Assembly: GCF_000230735.2 (NCBI RefSeq)
Contig: NC_019962.1
Location: forward strand, 62,001 to 126,000
DNA: 64,000 nt
Source: Natrinema pellirubrum DSM 15624
Lineage (GTDB): Archaea; Halobacteriota; Halobacteria; Halobacteriales; Natrialbaceae
Direction of reading: 5' to 3'
Below are positions 35,939 through 44,882 of this stretch, piece by piece; within the stretch, counting starts at the first letter, position 1, and each line of letters begins with the position of its first letter. Under the pieces are notes generated by a model, which made no database searches, was not told the origin of the DNA, and was given only the letters and a program-made list of their open reading frames with translations. Position numbers and translations under genes: made by a program.

Positions 35939-37915
35939 TCACACTTCGTTGTCGCCGGCCCGGTGTTCGCTGATCACCTGGTCGACCATCGAGGCCTTGC
36001 GCTGTTTCCGTCGTTCGCGGGCCCGGTCGTGCCAGTCGTCGATGACGGCTTCGACGTCGTCCTCGCGGGCGACGGCGAGTTCGTCGACTTCCTGCATCGC
36101 CACGTCGTCGGCGGGGCCGACCGGAACCTCGGCCTCGAAGAGGATCTCGTCGGCGATCTCCGAGAGGCCGCCCTCTTTGAGGATCACACGGGGGTCGAAC
36201 TCCGCCATGAGCTGGGCCGTCGAGCGACCCGCGCCGCTGGCATCCCGGATGTAGACTACGTCGCCGCCGGCGATCCCGTATTGCTCGTCGGCCTCGCGGA
36301 TCGCACCCTTGGTGAACTTCTCGACGACCTTGACCGGAACCAGCCCCTCCTTCTTCGCCGAGACGTCGCTGAAGTTCGAGTGATCGAGCTTCCAGAGCGC
36401 CTTCATTCGCTCGACTTTCTTCTCGAGCGTCTCGACCGTCTCCCGGGCCTCGTCGCGCTCGCGTTCCAGACGGGTCGCCTTTCGCTCGAGGCGGTTCACC
36501 TCGCGGTCCTTGCGGACCTGCGTGCGTTCCTCGCGCCGGGCCAGCGAGAGTTCGGACTCGAGTTCGTCGATGCGGTCGTCCCGGTCCTCGAGGCGGCCCT
36601 CGAGGGTTTCGACGTGTGATTGCAGCCGTTCGACCTGTCGCTCCAAGTCCTTGATCCGCTGCTCCTCTTCGGTGAGTTCACGGGGCTCGTGTTCGGTGGT
36701 CTCGTCGTTCTCGCTGCCGTCGTCGTCGCGAAGGTCCGTCAGGACGGCCTCGACGCTCTCCTCGCCGGCGACGACGCGGGCGGTGACCTTTCCGCGGTCG
36801 ATCCCCGGCGGCAGCTTGTCGGCGATCCGCTCGAACTGATCCGCGTGGGCGTCGATCGCGTAGAGGGCGGCGGCCATCGCGTCGCGTTGGTGGTCGTTGT
36901 CGTAGGGCTGTTCGCGAGTGCGGTGTTGCTTCTCGTCGACCGGGAGGTCGCTGTCGGGCGTCCAGCCGGCGGCGTCGAAGCTCCGCCGGAACTTCTCGAC
37001 GGTTTCGGGCATCGGCGTCACGTCCGCGGCGACGATGACCGGCCGACCGCGCTCGACGATCCACTCGATCACGTCGGCGGTGTCGCTGGTCCGTGAACTC
37101 CAGACGTCTAACACCTCGCCCTCGAGGGAGACGATGGCGACGGCGGTCGTCGTCCCGGGGTCGATACCGACGACGACGTGATCGCGCCGTTTTGCGAGCG
37201 GGCGGAACTCGATGCCGTCCCGCCGTTCTCGTTCGATCTCGACGCGGACGTCGCCAGAGCGGTTTCGCGAGACGGGGATGTCCTGTGGGCGCGCTTCGAC
37301 GGTGAAGACGGCGTTTGCGAAGCCGCCGTAGGCCTCCCGGACCTCGCGCTCGTAGGCGAGGTTCGCGTCCTCGAGTTCGGACTCGACCTCGCGGGCCCGT
37401 TTCTTGACGGAGCCGTGGATGCGGCGGGTGTAGCGGTCCTCGCTCCAGCCGCCGCTGCCGGTCGAGCGGCCGCGGGCGACCTTGACTTCGGTCGTGTCGG
37501 TAAATGCCGATACCTCGTGGCCGACGTTGTGGGCGGCCAGTCGGGCCGCGGCCTCGGCCTCCTGCATGGGGTCTTTCCCGTAGGGGACGCCGTGGCGTTT
37601 CGCGACCCGCGAGAGGGGTTCGGGTTGCTCGGCACCCGTCACCTGAACGAGCATGGTGTCGGCGGGCAGCGATCCCAGGAAGTGGATGAGCTGGTCCTTG
37701 TCGGCGGCCAGCTCGTACATGTTGTCGGTCGCGACGATCGCCGGCTCCTCGTCGTCGATCAGTCGCCGGAGTTTCCGGTGGGTGACGACGTCACGTGTGA
37801 CGCCGTCGCCGTCGTAGACGGCCAGTGCGTACGATGGCGCGTCGCCGCGTACGTCACCGCTCTGGATGTCGACACCGAAGACGACTGCATCGAGCGCACT
37901 CGTTCGGGTACTCAC
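35939..37915 (-). CDS. DUF460 RNase H-like / coiled-coil protein
   Basis: A 658-residue protein with a GTG start (VSTRTSALDAVVFGVDIQSG). The N-terminal region and the second module VVVGIDPGTTTAVAIVSLEG (residues ~240-330) have an RNase H/RuvC-like fold signature with GxDPGTT, and ending YDNDHQRDAMAAALYAI contains the late acidic residue. A long coiled coil follows (residues ~430-540, ERQVERLQSHVETLEGRLED). A conserved C-terminal domain contains GGDVVYIRDASGAGRSTA. It corresponds to the archaeal DUF460 family, probably acting on nucleic acid, but its activity is not established. Confidence 0.85.
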   Translation of the reverse strand: MSTRTSALDAVVFGVDIQSGDVRGDAPSYALAVYDGDGVTRDVVTHRKLRRLIDDEEPAIVATDNMYELAADKDQLIHFLGSLPADTMLVQVTGAEQPEPLSRVAKRHGVPYGKDPMQEAEAAARLAAHNVGHEVSAFTDTTEVKVARGRSTGSGGWSEDRYTRRIHGSVKKRAREVESELEDANLAYEREVREAYGGFANAVFTVEARPQDIPVSRNRSGDVRVEIERERRDGIEFRPLAKRRDHVVVGIDPGTTTAVAIVSLEGEVLDVWSSRTSDTADVIEWIVERGRPVIVAADVTPMPETVEKFRRSFDAAGWTPDSDLPVDEKQHRTREQPYDNDHQRDAMAAALYAIDAHADQFERIADKLPPGIDRGKVTARVVAGEESVEAVLTDLRDDDGSENDETTEHEPRELTEEEQRIKDLERQVERLQSHVETLEGRLEDRDDRIDELESELSLARREERTQVRKDREVNRLERKATRLERERDEARETVETLEKKVERMKALWKLDHSNFSDVSAKKEGLVPVKVVEKFTKGAIREADEQYGIAGGDVVYIRDASGAGRSTAQLMAEFDPRVILKEGGLSEIADEILFEAEVPVGPADDVAMQEVDELAVAREDDVEAVIDDWHDRARERRKQRKASMVDQVISEHRAGDNEV

Positions 37916-38021
37916 AGGGGGTCGTAGGGACGAGGCGGCTATAAATCCGGCGCGGGACCGCACCTGCTTCGACTGCGGGCCGGCATCGAGCGTGGCACAC
38001 ACTCGACCGGTTCGCCGTCGA

Positions 38022-38966
38022 TCACGTCTCGTCGCCGTCGGGGTACGGAATCTCGAGCGCGTCCCCGTCGTCGGGGACGAACACGGCGTCGGGGTCGCCC
38101 GCGAAGACCTCGCGGGCTTGCTCCTCGTGATCAGCGGTGTAGCCGGCGTAACGCGAGGACAGATGCAGCAGTGCGAGCCGGTCCGCACCCGCCCGGTTCG
38201 CGATCTCGGCGGCCTGTCTCGCAGTGGCGTGGGCGGTCTCGGCCGCGCGGTCGGCGCGGTCATCGGCGAAGGTGGCGTCGTGGATCAGGAGGTCGGGGTC
38301 GTCGGCGACCTCGATCGTCGCCTCGGTCGGGCGGGTGTCGCCGGTGTAGACGATCGACCGACCGGGGCGGGAGTCACCGACGACCTGTTCGGGGTCGACG
38401 ACGGTGCCGTCCTCGAGTTCGACCGACTCGCCCTCGTGGAGTCGTGAGAACTTCGGGCCGACGGGGACACCGAGTTCCTCGGCGCGCTCGCGGTCGAACC
38501 GGCCCTTGCGGTCGTCCTCGAGGAGCGCGTAGCCGACCGAGCGGGTGTCGTGATCGGTTCCGAACGCGCGGACCTCGTACTCGTCGGCGCGGTAGGCGAC
38601 GTCGCCGTCCCCGACTTCGTTGATCCGCACGGGAAACGAGGGGCGGTTTCCGAGCGCGTTGATCAGGCCCTTGATCTGCCCGCGCGTCCCGTGGGGGGTG
38701 TGGATCGCCAGCGGCTCGTCCCGGTCGTTGAACGCCATCGTCTGGAGCAGCCCCGGGATCCCGAGGACGTGATCGCCGTGACAGTGCGTGACGAATAGCT
38801 GCGAGACGGAAAACCCCGTACCGAAGCGCATCATCTGGCGCTGTGTCCCTTCGCCGGCGTCGAACAGCAACTCCTCGCCCTCGCGGGCGACGAAGACGCT
38901 GCTTGGATTCCGGTCGGTCGTCGGGATCGCCCCGGCCGTCCCCAGAAACGTCACGCGCAGTGGCAT
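38022..38966 (-). CDS. rnz: ribonuclease Z (tRNA 3' endonuclease)
   Basis: A 314-residue metallo-beta-lactamase enzyme that trims the 3' trailer of pre-tRNA. It starts MPLRVTFLGTAGAIPTTDRN, with FDAGEGTQRQMM and the two-zinc motif VTHCHGDHVLGIPGLL near residue 62. Further ligands are in VYTGDTRP (Asp), EATF-like IHDATFADD and HLSSRYAG (His). The RNase Z exosite region (KGRFDRERAEELGVP) is present. Length matches short-form RNase Z. Confidence 0.96.
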   Translation of the reverse strand: MPLRVTFLGTAGAIPTTDRNPSSVFVAREGEELLFDAGEGTQRQMMRFGTGFSVSQLFVTHCHGDHVLGIPGLLQTMAFNDRDEPLAIHTPHGTRGQIKGLINALGNRPSFPVRINEVGDGDVAYRADEYEVRAFGTDHDTRSVGYALLEDDRKGRFDRERAEELGVPVGPKFSRLHEGESVELEDGTVVDPEQVVGDSRPGRSIVYTGDTRPTEATIEVADDPDLLIHDATFADDRADRAAETAHATARQAAEIANRAGADRLALLHLSSRYAGYTADHEEQAREVFAGDPDAVFVPDDGDALEIPYPDGDET

Positions 38967-39234
38967 CGCCCAAGACTCGGCGGGCCGCGACTAAACCGGC
39001 TTCGGATCGCTCGAGGGCGGCGTTCGATACCGCCGGGCGATAGTAGGCGGTGACAAACGCCGTGGCGGCGGCGCGTGCCGGTCGAGTTTCGAGTCGGCGC
39101 CCGAACGGACAGTCTCCGTGAACTGTGGTAAGCGGAGACTATTCGGGAAAACCGATTCGAACCGATTCGCCGTCCTGCGAACGGACGACGCGTTTTACCA
39201 CCGTCGGCCCGAATGGGGGAACGACGACCCCCAG

Positions 39235-40353
39235 ATGAGCCCGCAACTGACGTTCGGCACGGTAAAGCGGATCGGCGCGATCTTGCTCGCGATCGCGATC
39301 GTCCTCGCCGCCGGGATCGTGGTCGGGCAGGCTCCCGCCATCTTCGGCGTCGAGGAGGATCCCGAGGCGTCGATCACGTTCGAGGACCAACAGGGCAACG
39401 GCACCGCGGTCACCATCCGTGAGGTCTCCCTCTCCGAGGGCGGCTACGTCGTCGTCACCGACGGCAGCGACGAGCCGCTTGCGGTCTCGAACCGGCTCGA
39501 GGCCGGCACTCACGAGAACGTCACCGTCGAACGCGCCGACGACGCGACTCGCGAACTCGTCGGCCAGCTGACGGCGACGGTCCACCGGGATACCGCGGAC
39601 CAGGAGGGATACGCCTACGGCGAGACCGACGGCGAGGAGGACCAGCCCTACCTCGAGGCCGGGTTCCCGGTCAGCGACACCGCGACGGTGACCACGAGCG
39701 AGGAAGACGCACTGAGCGATTCCTTCGCCGTCGAATCGATCGACGCGCCGGCGTCGGCGACGACCAACGAGACGATCCGGGTGAACGCGACGATCCGCAA
39801 CCCGACCGAGTTCCAGACCCAACAGCCCGTCGAGGTCCGCATCGACGGCGCGGTCTTCGAACGGCAGATCCTGGAACTCGAGGGTGGCGAGTCCCGAACC
39901 GTCACCTTCGAGACCGATACGAGCGGCGCGCCGCCGGGCGAGCGGACGATCGGAATCTACACCGACGCCGACGGCGCGGTCTCGACGATCGACCTCGAGT
40001 TCCACACTGAGCCGAGCGTTTCCGTCGCCGATGGCACCACCGAGAGCGTGACGGTCGCCGCGGCGATCCCCGAACGAGGATTCGTCGCCGTCGAAGACAA
40101 CGGGTCGGTGGTCGGTACGAGTGACCAGCTCGAGCCGGGCGAACACGAGAACGTGACGATCGATCTCTCGGACGACGCGTCGATCGACGAAGACGACGAC
40201 CTGACGGCCGCCCTCTACGCGGGGAGCCCGGCCGACGCCGACGCGGCGTCGCCGATCGAGTTCGAGGGCGAACCGGTCGAGACGACGTTTACGATCGCGC
40301 AGGCGGGGGGCGGTGCGGACGACGGCGACGGAAACGAGTCCGACGGCGGGTAG
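39235..40353 (+). CDS. membrane-anchored surface protein with DUF7282-like domains
   Basis: A 372-residue protein starting MSPQLTFGTVKRIGAILLA, with one N-terminal membrane helix acting as signal or anchor. Two related domains occur: residues ~50-150 (VSLSEGGYVVVTDGSDEPLA and AGTHENVTVE) and ~265-360 (AIPERGFVAVEDNGSVVG and PGEHENVTIDL). These resemble the haloarchaeal DUF7282 family (recalled). Between them is a CARDB-like Ig domain (TTNETIRVNATIRNPTEFQT). The C-terminus is a Gly/Asp-rich tail. It is likely exposed outside the cell. Function unknown. Confidence 0.78.
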   Translation: MSPQLTFGTVKRIGAILLAIAIVLAAGIVVGQAPAIFGVEEDPEASITFEDQQGNGTAVTIREVSLSEGGYVVVTDGSDEPLAVSNRLEAGTHENVTVERADDATRELVGQLTATVHRDTADQEGYAYGETDGEEDQPYLEAGFPVSDTATVTTSEEDALSDSFAVESIDAPASATTNETIRVNATIRNPTEFQTQQPVEVRIDGAVFERQILELEGGESRTVTFETDTSGAPPGERTIGIYTDADGAVSTIDLEFHTEPSVSVADGTTESVTVAAAIPERGFVAVEDNGSVVGTSDQLEPGEHENVTIDLSDDASIDEDDDLTAALYAGSPADADAASPIEFEGEPVETTFTIAQAGGGADDGDGNESDGG

Positions 40354-40417
40354 TCGACCCGGCCCGGCCGCCGCCTAACCGACCGATTCTTACCCGCCTG
40401 TCCCCTATCCGCTGGCG

Positions 40418-41422
40418 ATGGACGCGCCGCTGTGGACCGAGATCCACGCCCCGGAGCTGGCCGAGTTGCCACAGGACGACGCTCGCGAGTACTTGGAGCG
40501 AGCCGTCGAGGAGCCGATCAACCTCCTCCTGCAGGGCCCACCCGGGAGCGGGAAGACCGCCGCGGCGCGCGCACTGGCCCGCGAGGCCCACGACGATCCG
40601 GACAACGACTTCGTCGAGATCAACGTCGCCGACTTCTTCGGGCGGACCAAGACCGAGATCAAGAACGATCCGCGGTTCGAACACTTCCTCGTCGGCCGAT
40701 CCTCGATGTCCAAACGGGACATGATCAACCACGTCCTCAAGGAGTCCGCGAGCTACGCGCCCGTTTCGGGCGGGTACACCACTATTTTGCTCGACAACGC
40801 CGAGGACGTCCGCGAGGACTTCCAGCAGGCCCTGCGCCGGATCATGGAGCAACACCACCGGACGACGCAGTTTATCATCGGGACGCGCCAGCCCACCAAG
40901 CTCATCCCGCCGATCCGCTCGCGGTGTTTCCCCGTTTCCTTCCCCTCGCCGACCAGCGAGGAGATCGTTACCGTCCTCGAGCGGATCGTCGAGCGCGAGG
41001 GCGTCGACTACGACGCGGACGGCCTCGAGTTTGTCGCGGGCTACGCCGACGGCAACCTCCGACAGGCCATTCTCGCAGCGCAGACGACCGTCGAGGACGC
41101 GGGCGAACTCACGATGAGCGCGGCCTACGAGACCCTCGGCGAGGTCGGCCTCGAGGACGAGATCGAGTCCATGCTCGACGACGCCGAGGCCGGCGACTTT
41201 ACCGACGCCCGGTCGACGCTGGACGACCTGCTCGTCGACGAGGGACTCGACGGCAACGAGGTCCTCGAGGCGATCCTTCGGATCGCTCGCAAGCGGTATC
41301 AGGGCGAGCAACTCGCCGAGATCCACCGGCTGGCGGCCGACGTCGACTTCGAGATGCACGAGGGGACCAGCGACCGACTCCACGTCTCGGGGCTGCTCGC
41401 CGAACTCGGTCGAGACGCCTGA
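40418..41422 (+). CDS. rfcC: RFC small-subunit-like AAA+ ATPase (RfcC type)
   Basis: A 334-residue clamp-loader-type ATPase. MDAPLWTEIHAPELAELPQ is the start. Walker A is LLQGPPGSGKTAAARALA near residue 40. Walker B is TILLDNAEDVREDFQQALRR, where Asn-Ala replaces the usual Glu-Ala of DEAD. The arginine finger is PPIRSRCFPV and the C-terminal collar is helical. Haloarchaea carry several RFC-like subunits, and this one matches the RfcC-like paralogue. It would load PCNA with the other RFC subunits. The altered Walker B raises doubt about full ATPase activity. Confidence 0.87.
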   Translation: MDAPLWTEIHAPELAELPQDDAREYLERAVEEPINLLLQGPPGSGKTAAARALAREAHDDPDNDFVEINVADFFGRTKTEIKNDPRFEHFLVGRSSMSKRDMINHVLKESASYAPVSGGYTTILLDNAEDVREDFQQALRRIMEQHHRTTQFIIGTRQPTKLIPPIRSRCFPVSFPSPTSEEIVTVLERIVEREGVDYDADGLEFVAGYADGNLRQAILAAQTTVEDAGELTMSAAYETLGEVGLEDEIESMLDDAEAGDFTDARSTLDDLLVDEGLDGNEVLEAILRIARKRYQGEQLAEIHRLAADVDFEMHEGTSDRLHVSGLLAELGRDA

Positions 41423-41506
41423 TCGGGGCTCGGACCGCGGGCGGTATTCTCCGGTCAATATCGGTCGAGAACGGACCGTTATCCGCCCGCCGTTCGAAGG
41501 GCGAGT

Positions 41507-42022
41507 ATGGCGACGCTTCTCGAGACCCACATCAAGAACCGCTTTCGCGTCCAGCCCAACCACTACCTTCGAACGTAAGTCGGTGAACGAATTCGCCCGA
41601 GTGCCGGGCGAATTTGGGTAACCGTTACGTTCGAAGGTAACGCGAACAACAACGACACGCTCCACGGCGGCAACCTGATGAAGTGGCTCGACGAGGTGAG
41701 CGCGATGTCGGCGATGCGCTTCGCCGGCGAGACCTGCGTCACCGCCCGCGTGAACGAACTCGACTTCGAGCGGCCGATCCGGATCGGCGACACCGCCCTC
41801 GTGGAGGCATACGTCTACGACGCCGGCCGGACGAGCGTCCACGTGGCCCTGCGCGCCTGGCGCGAGGAACCTCGCAGCGGCGAGACCGAGAAGACCACCG
41901 AGTCGACGTTCACCTTCGTCGCGATCGACGAGAACGGGGAGACGGTCCCCGTTCCTGACCTCTCCGTCGAGACCGAGAAAGGGGAACGGCTTCGGGATCG
42001 CGTCCACGAGATCGAGAACTGA
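41507..42022 (+). pseudogene. hotdog-fold acyl-CoA thioesterase disrupted by a palindromic insertion
   Basis: The 5' part from ATG 41507 reads MATLLETHIKNRFRVQPNH and then, across a 78-base insertion (41564-41641), continues NNNDTLHGGNLMKWLDEV to the stop at 42022. Together they give the typical short acyl-CoA thioesterase core (NDTLHGGNLMKW is the hotdog helix). The insertion carries TAA directly after YLRT. The part from the internal Met (MKWLDEV) can still be translated, but lacks the first strand and catalytic loop. Removing the 76-base element and one copy of the AC duplication restores CAC GCG AAC in frame. Its likely role was hydrolysis of acyl-CoA esters. Confidence 0.85.
41564..41639. 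mobile_element. 76-base nested palindromic insertion
   Basis: The ends TACCTTCGAACGTAA (41564-41578) and TTACGTTCGAAGGTA (41625-41639) are perfect complements. Inside them AATTCGCCCG (41590-41599) and CGGGCGAATT (41605-41614) form a second perfect stem with a five-base loop. A two-base duplication (AC) flanks the element. It can fold as one long hairpin over its full length. No coding capacity. It is a miniature palindromic element rather than a normal IS. Confidence 0.85.
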
Positions 42023-42052
42023 ACGGGATCGCTGCGGTGGCGCGCGCCGGGG

Positions 42053-42077
42053 CGCGGTTCGTCACCGACGAACCGCG
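42053..42077. terminator. hairpin after the thioesterase remnant
   Basis: CGCGGTTCGTC-ACC-GACGAACCGCG is a perfect 11-base-pair stem with a three-base loop, starting 30 bases past the thioesterase stop. It may terminate that transcript. It is followed by GAACGAGTGAACGTAGTGAG-type words common in haloarchaeal intergenic DNA. The rest of 42078-42233 shows nothing recognisable. Confidence 0.45.
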
Positions 42078-42233
42078 ACCTAACGTTGCGCGAGGGATGA
42101 ACGAGTGAACGTAGTGAGCGAGTGAATCGGTTGGGGAGGGTGTGGTGACTCCGTGTTGCCACGATAGCAGCAAATCCGTTTCCCCGTCGTTCTGTATCCG
42201 GTAGACGGATTTAGCTACCATAACCGACAGACG

Positions 42234-43355
42234 TTACGAAGATTCTCGCTCGAGAACCAGCACGTACCGCGTCAGCGACCGATGGACCCGGCGTTCGAAG
42301 GCCGACTCGACCTCCCAACCCGCGGCCCGCGCCTCGCCGGCCCACGAGCGATCGGCGATCATGACCGCTCGCGGCGCGACCCGGTGGGCTTCCTCGAGCG
42401 CGCCCGCGACGAGGTCCTCGAGCCGGTGGGTGTCGATCTTCGACTGGCGGCCGTAGGGCGCGTCGAAGACGACGCTGTCGACCGCGTCGTCGGCGAGCGG
42501 AAGGCGGGTCCCGTCGCTGCGGGCGACGTGCCAGTCCCCGCGGGCGACGCCGGTCGGCGACGGCTCCTCGCGCTCGAGGAAGTGAGTGAGGTTCTCGCGC
42601 GCGCCCCGGACCATCTTCGCCTGTGCGTCGGTGCCGATCACGTCCGCGCCGACGAGGCCGGCCTCGACGAGGCCGCCACCGGTCCCACACATCGGATCGA
42701 GGATCGTCGCTCTTGGCCGAGCGCCCGCGAGGTTCGCGACGGCCCGCGCGAGCAGGGGGTCCATGCTGCCGGGCTGGAAGAACGGTTTGTCCGTCGGTGC
42801 GCGCGTGCCGAAATCGCGGACGCTCTCGGCCGCGAGCCAGCCAAGCGCACAGACCGAGGTCGGGTCGCCGTCGGTTCCGGCCCCGACACTCGTCTCGTCG
42901 CCGGCCGACTCGAGGAGGTCACCGCTGCCCGCGAGCGCGCCTTCGGCAAAGACGACCCGCAGGCAGTGATCGGGGTCCTCGAGGTCGACGGAAAACCCCC
43001 GGTCGACCAACACCGCGCCCAGCTCGCGTTCGGCCCGTTCGGTACTCACGCCCGTCGAACCGTGAACGTCGGTCGCTCGGACCGCGACCGATCCCTCGCG
43101 GTCGATCGCGGCGGCCTCGAGGATCGCGCGGGCGCTCGCGAGGTCGGCGTCGCCCTGGCCGACCAGTTCGCTCGCGCGATGGGTGTAGGCGAGGCCGCGG
43201 ACCCGCTCGGGGACGACCGCGTCGGCGACGGCCAGCCCGGGCGCGATCCTATCGACGCCGACCGCGGCGCTTTCGGCCTCTCGGGCCGCGAAGGCGTCGT
43301 CCTCGCCGCCCAATTCGAGCAGATACACGCCCGATGGTCGCGGCGGCGCGGCCAT
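42234..43355 (-). CDS. tRNA (guanine-N2) methyltransferase, TrmG10/Trm11 type
   Basis: A 373-residue enzyme. The N-terminal half is a THUMP-like RNA-binding region (residues ~40-170). The C-terminal half is a SAM methyltransferase with ATILDPMCGTGGGLVEAGL (motif I, DPxxGTGG), VIGTDAQAKMVRGA and VVFDAPYGRQSKID, where DAPY stands for the N/DPPY catalytic motif. It methylates G10 of tRNA. The start MAAPPRPSGVYLLELGG is preferred, because the 20-residue upstream extension lacks haloarchaeal character. Confidence 0.9.
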   Translation of the reverse strand: MAAPPRPSGVYLLELGGEDDAFAAREAESAAVGVDRIAPGLAVADAVVPERVRGLAYTHRASELVGQGDADLASARAILEAAAIDREGSVAVRATDVHGSTGVSTERAERELGAVLVDRGFSVDLEDPDHCLRVVFAEGALAGSGDLLESAGDETSVGAGTDGDPTSVCALGWLAAESVRDFGTRAPTDKPFFQPGSMDPLLARAVANLAGARPRATILDPMCGTGGGLVEAGLVGADVIGTDAQAKMVRGARENLTHFLEREEPSPTGVARGDWHVARSDGTRLPLADDAVDSVVFDAPYGRQSKIDTHRLEDLVAGALEEAHRVAPRAVMIADRSWAGEARAAGWEVESAFERRVHRSLTRYVLVLERESS

Positions 43356-43487
43356 GAGCCTACCGCTTTCCGCGAACCGGATACTGTGATCGAATACCAC
43401 GGCCTGAAACCGCAAGCAGCCCGGAATCGGCGTCTCGGCCGCTTCGGCGCGGAGGGTATATACCGGATATATCAGGTGGCGGTACCA

Positions 43488-43525
43488 ACCTTTATAAACC
43501 TTAAATACGTCTTTTTAAGCGACTA
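43488..43525 (+). promoter_or_regulatory. tbp promoter
   Basis: CCTTTATAAACC (TTTATAAA at about 43491-43498) and CTTTTTAAGC form TATA-like elements about 30 and 12 bases before the tbp start at 43526. The first is at the standard distance for a leaderless transcript. Confidence 0.55.
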
Positions 43526-44086
43526 ATGACGGATCCGAAGGACACCATCAACATCGAAAACGTGGTGGCGTCGACCGGCATCGGACAGGAACTCGACCTC
43601 CAGAGCGTCGCGATGGACCTCGAGGGGGCCGACTACGATCCCGAGCAGTTCCCCGGTCTCGTCTACCGCACCCAGAATCCCAAGTCCGCCGCGCTGATCT
43701 TCCGGTCGGGGAAGATCGTCTGTACCGGCGCGAAAAGCACCGACGACGTTCACGAGAGCCTTCGAATCGTCTTCGACAAGCTCCGTGAACTCCAGATCCA
43801 GGTCAACGAGGACCCCGAGATCGTCGTCCAGAACATCGTCACCAGCGCCGACCTCGGTCGGAACCTCAACCTGAACGCGATCGCGATCGGGCTGGGGCTG
43901 GAGAACATCGAGTACGAGCCCGAGCAGTTCCCCGGGCTCGTCTATCGACTCGACGACCCCGAGGTCGTCGCGCTGTTGTTTGGCTCGGGCAAGCTCGTCA
44001 TCACTGGCGGCAAGAAGCCCGAGGACGCCGAACACGCCGTCGACAAGATCGTCTCCCGGCTCGAGGACCTCGGCCTGCTCGAGTAA
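43526..44086 (+). CDS. tbp: TATA-box binding protein
   Basis: A 186-residue general transcription factor with the two direct repeats of the TBP saddle: NVVASTGIGQELDLQSVAMD with PEQFPGLVYRTQNPKSAALI, and NIVTSADLGRNLNLNAIAIG with PEQFPGLVYRLDDPEVVALL. GKIVCTGAKS and GKLVITGGKK close the two halves. The short acidic tails fit haloarchaeal TBPs. It recruits TFB and RNA polymerase at TATA boxes. Haloarchaea often have several TBP genes, but only this copy is visible here. Confidence 0.98.
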   Translation: MTDPKDTINIENVVASTGIGQELDLQSVAMDLEGADYDPEQFPGLVYRTQNPKSAALIFRSGKIVCTGAKSTDDVHESLRIVFDKLRELQIQVNEDPEIVVQNIVTSADLGRNLNLNAIAIGLGLENIEYEPEQFPGLVYRLDDPEVVALLFGSGKLVITGGKKPEDAEHAVDKIVSRLEDLGLLE

Positions 44087-44446
44087 CGGCGTCCGTTTTC
44101 GTGCCGCGTCACCCGCGGCCGACGCTACCACCTCTTCAGTCGCGGACGCGTCGACATCGCCCAGCGCGTCCGGCGGCGTTGCCGATCGTTCCTCTCAGTG
44201 TCTCGACGTTAGCTGCGATGCCGTTCTCCGCCGCGCCGGTAATATCGGCTTACTTGCGTTCGGTGTCGCCCGTTCCGTTCGGTTCGCTTCGCTCACCTCG
44301 ATAGTCGCCCGTTCGGCCGTCGCTTTCACCGAATTATCGACCGTTCAATTCCCACCTAGCGCGCTCGACTCGCCTGAATCGAGTCGGACTCGTCGAAACG
44401 ACCGCTCGCGTTTATCCGGGTCTCCGTCCCTGACTCTCACGTGCCC
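44087..44446. other. 360-base intergenic region
   Basis: No gene or strong repeat is visible between tbp and the HTH gene. GCGTTTATCCGG near 44408 is a TATA-like element about 30 bases before the downstream start and is the only likely regulatory signal. Confidence 0.5.
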
Positions 44447-44866
44447 ATGACGATCCACCCAGATCGACCGACGGTCGTTTCGGACCGGTCGCGGCTCGGC
44501 AACGACGGCGGTATCGGTCGCCGACCGCCCTCGCGGGAGACGATCCGTCAGGCCGTCGACAGCGACCGGCGGCGCGAGGTCATCCGCTGTGTCCTCGTCG
44601 CCGACGGCCCCGTCCCATTGCGGACGCTGGTCGGTCGACTCGCAGACGCCGAACACGATCCGACCGTTGGGACGACGATCCACCGACTGCGCCAGCGGAT
44701 CCACACCTCGCTGTGTCGAACCCACCTGCCGCTGCTCGAGGATCACGACATCGTCACCTGGGACCGCGCCCGGAGCCTCGTCGGCCCGGCCGCCAACTGC
44801 GGAGCGTTCGAATCCGTCCTCGAGATCGACTCGCTCGAGCGGCCGATTTCCGCTCGCTTGGAGTAA
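44447..44866 (+). CDS. winged-helix DNA-binding domain protein (DUF7344-like)
   Basis: A 139-residue protein. A polar N-terminus of about 35 residues is followed by a DUF7344-type winged helix: RREVIRCVLVADGPVPLRTL, GRLADAEHDPTVGTTIHRL, the recognition-helix region RIHTSLCRTHLPLLEDHDIV, and TWDRARSLVG as the wing. The domain recurs in haloarchaeal regulators and usually acts as a transcription factor. An upstream GTG at 44441 would add MP and is also possible. Target unknown. Confidence 0.8.
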   Translation: MTIHPDRPTVVSDRSRLGNDGGIGRRPPSRETIRQAVDSDRRREVIRCVLVADGPVPLRTLVGRLADAEHDPTVGTTIHRLRQRIHTSLCRTHLPLLEDHDIVTWDRARSLVGPAANCGAFESVLEIDSLERPISARLE

Positions 44867-44882
44867 GGAGTACCGCCCGCGG

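Noticed and set aside
41564-41641. An archaeal bulge-helix-bulge intron
   Set aside because: Exon ends pair continuously with the element ends without the two three-base bulges that tRNA splicing endonuclease needs. An insertion fits better, although RNA evidence is lacking.
41678-42022. Stand-alone small gene MKWLDEV...
   Set aside because: It is the 3' part of the interrupted thioesterase. The NDTLHGG region lies upstream in frame, so the internal Met is not an original start.
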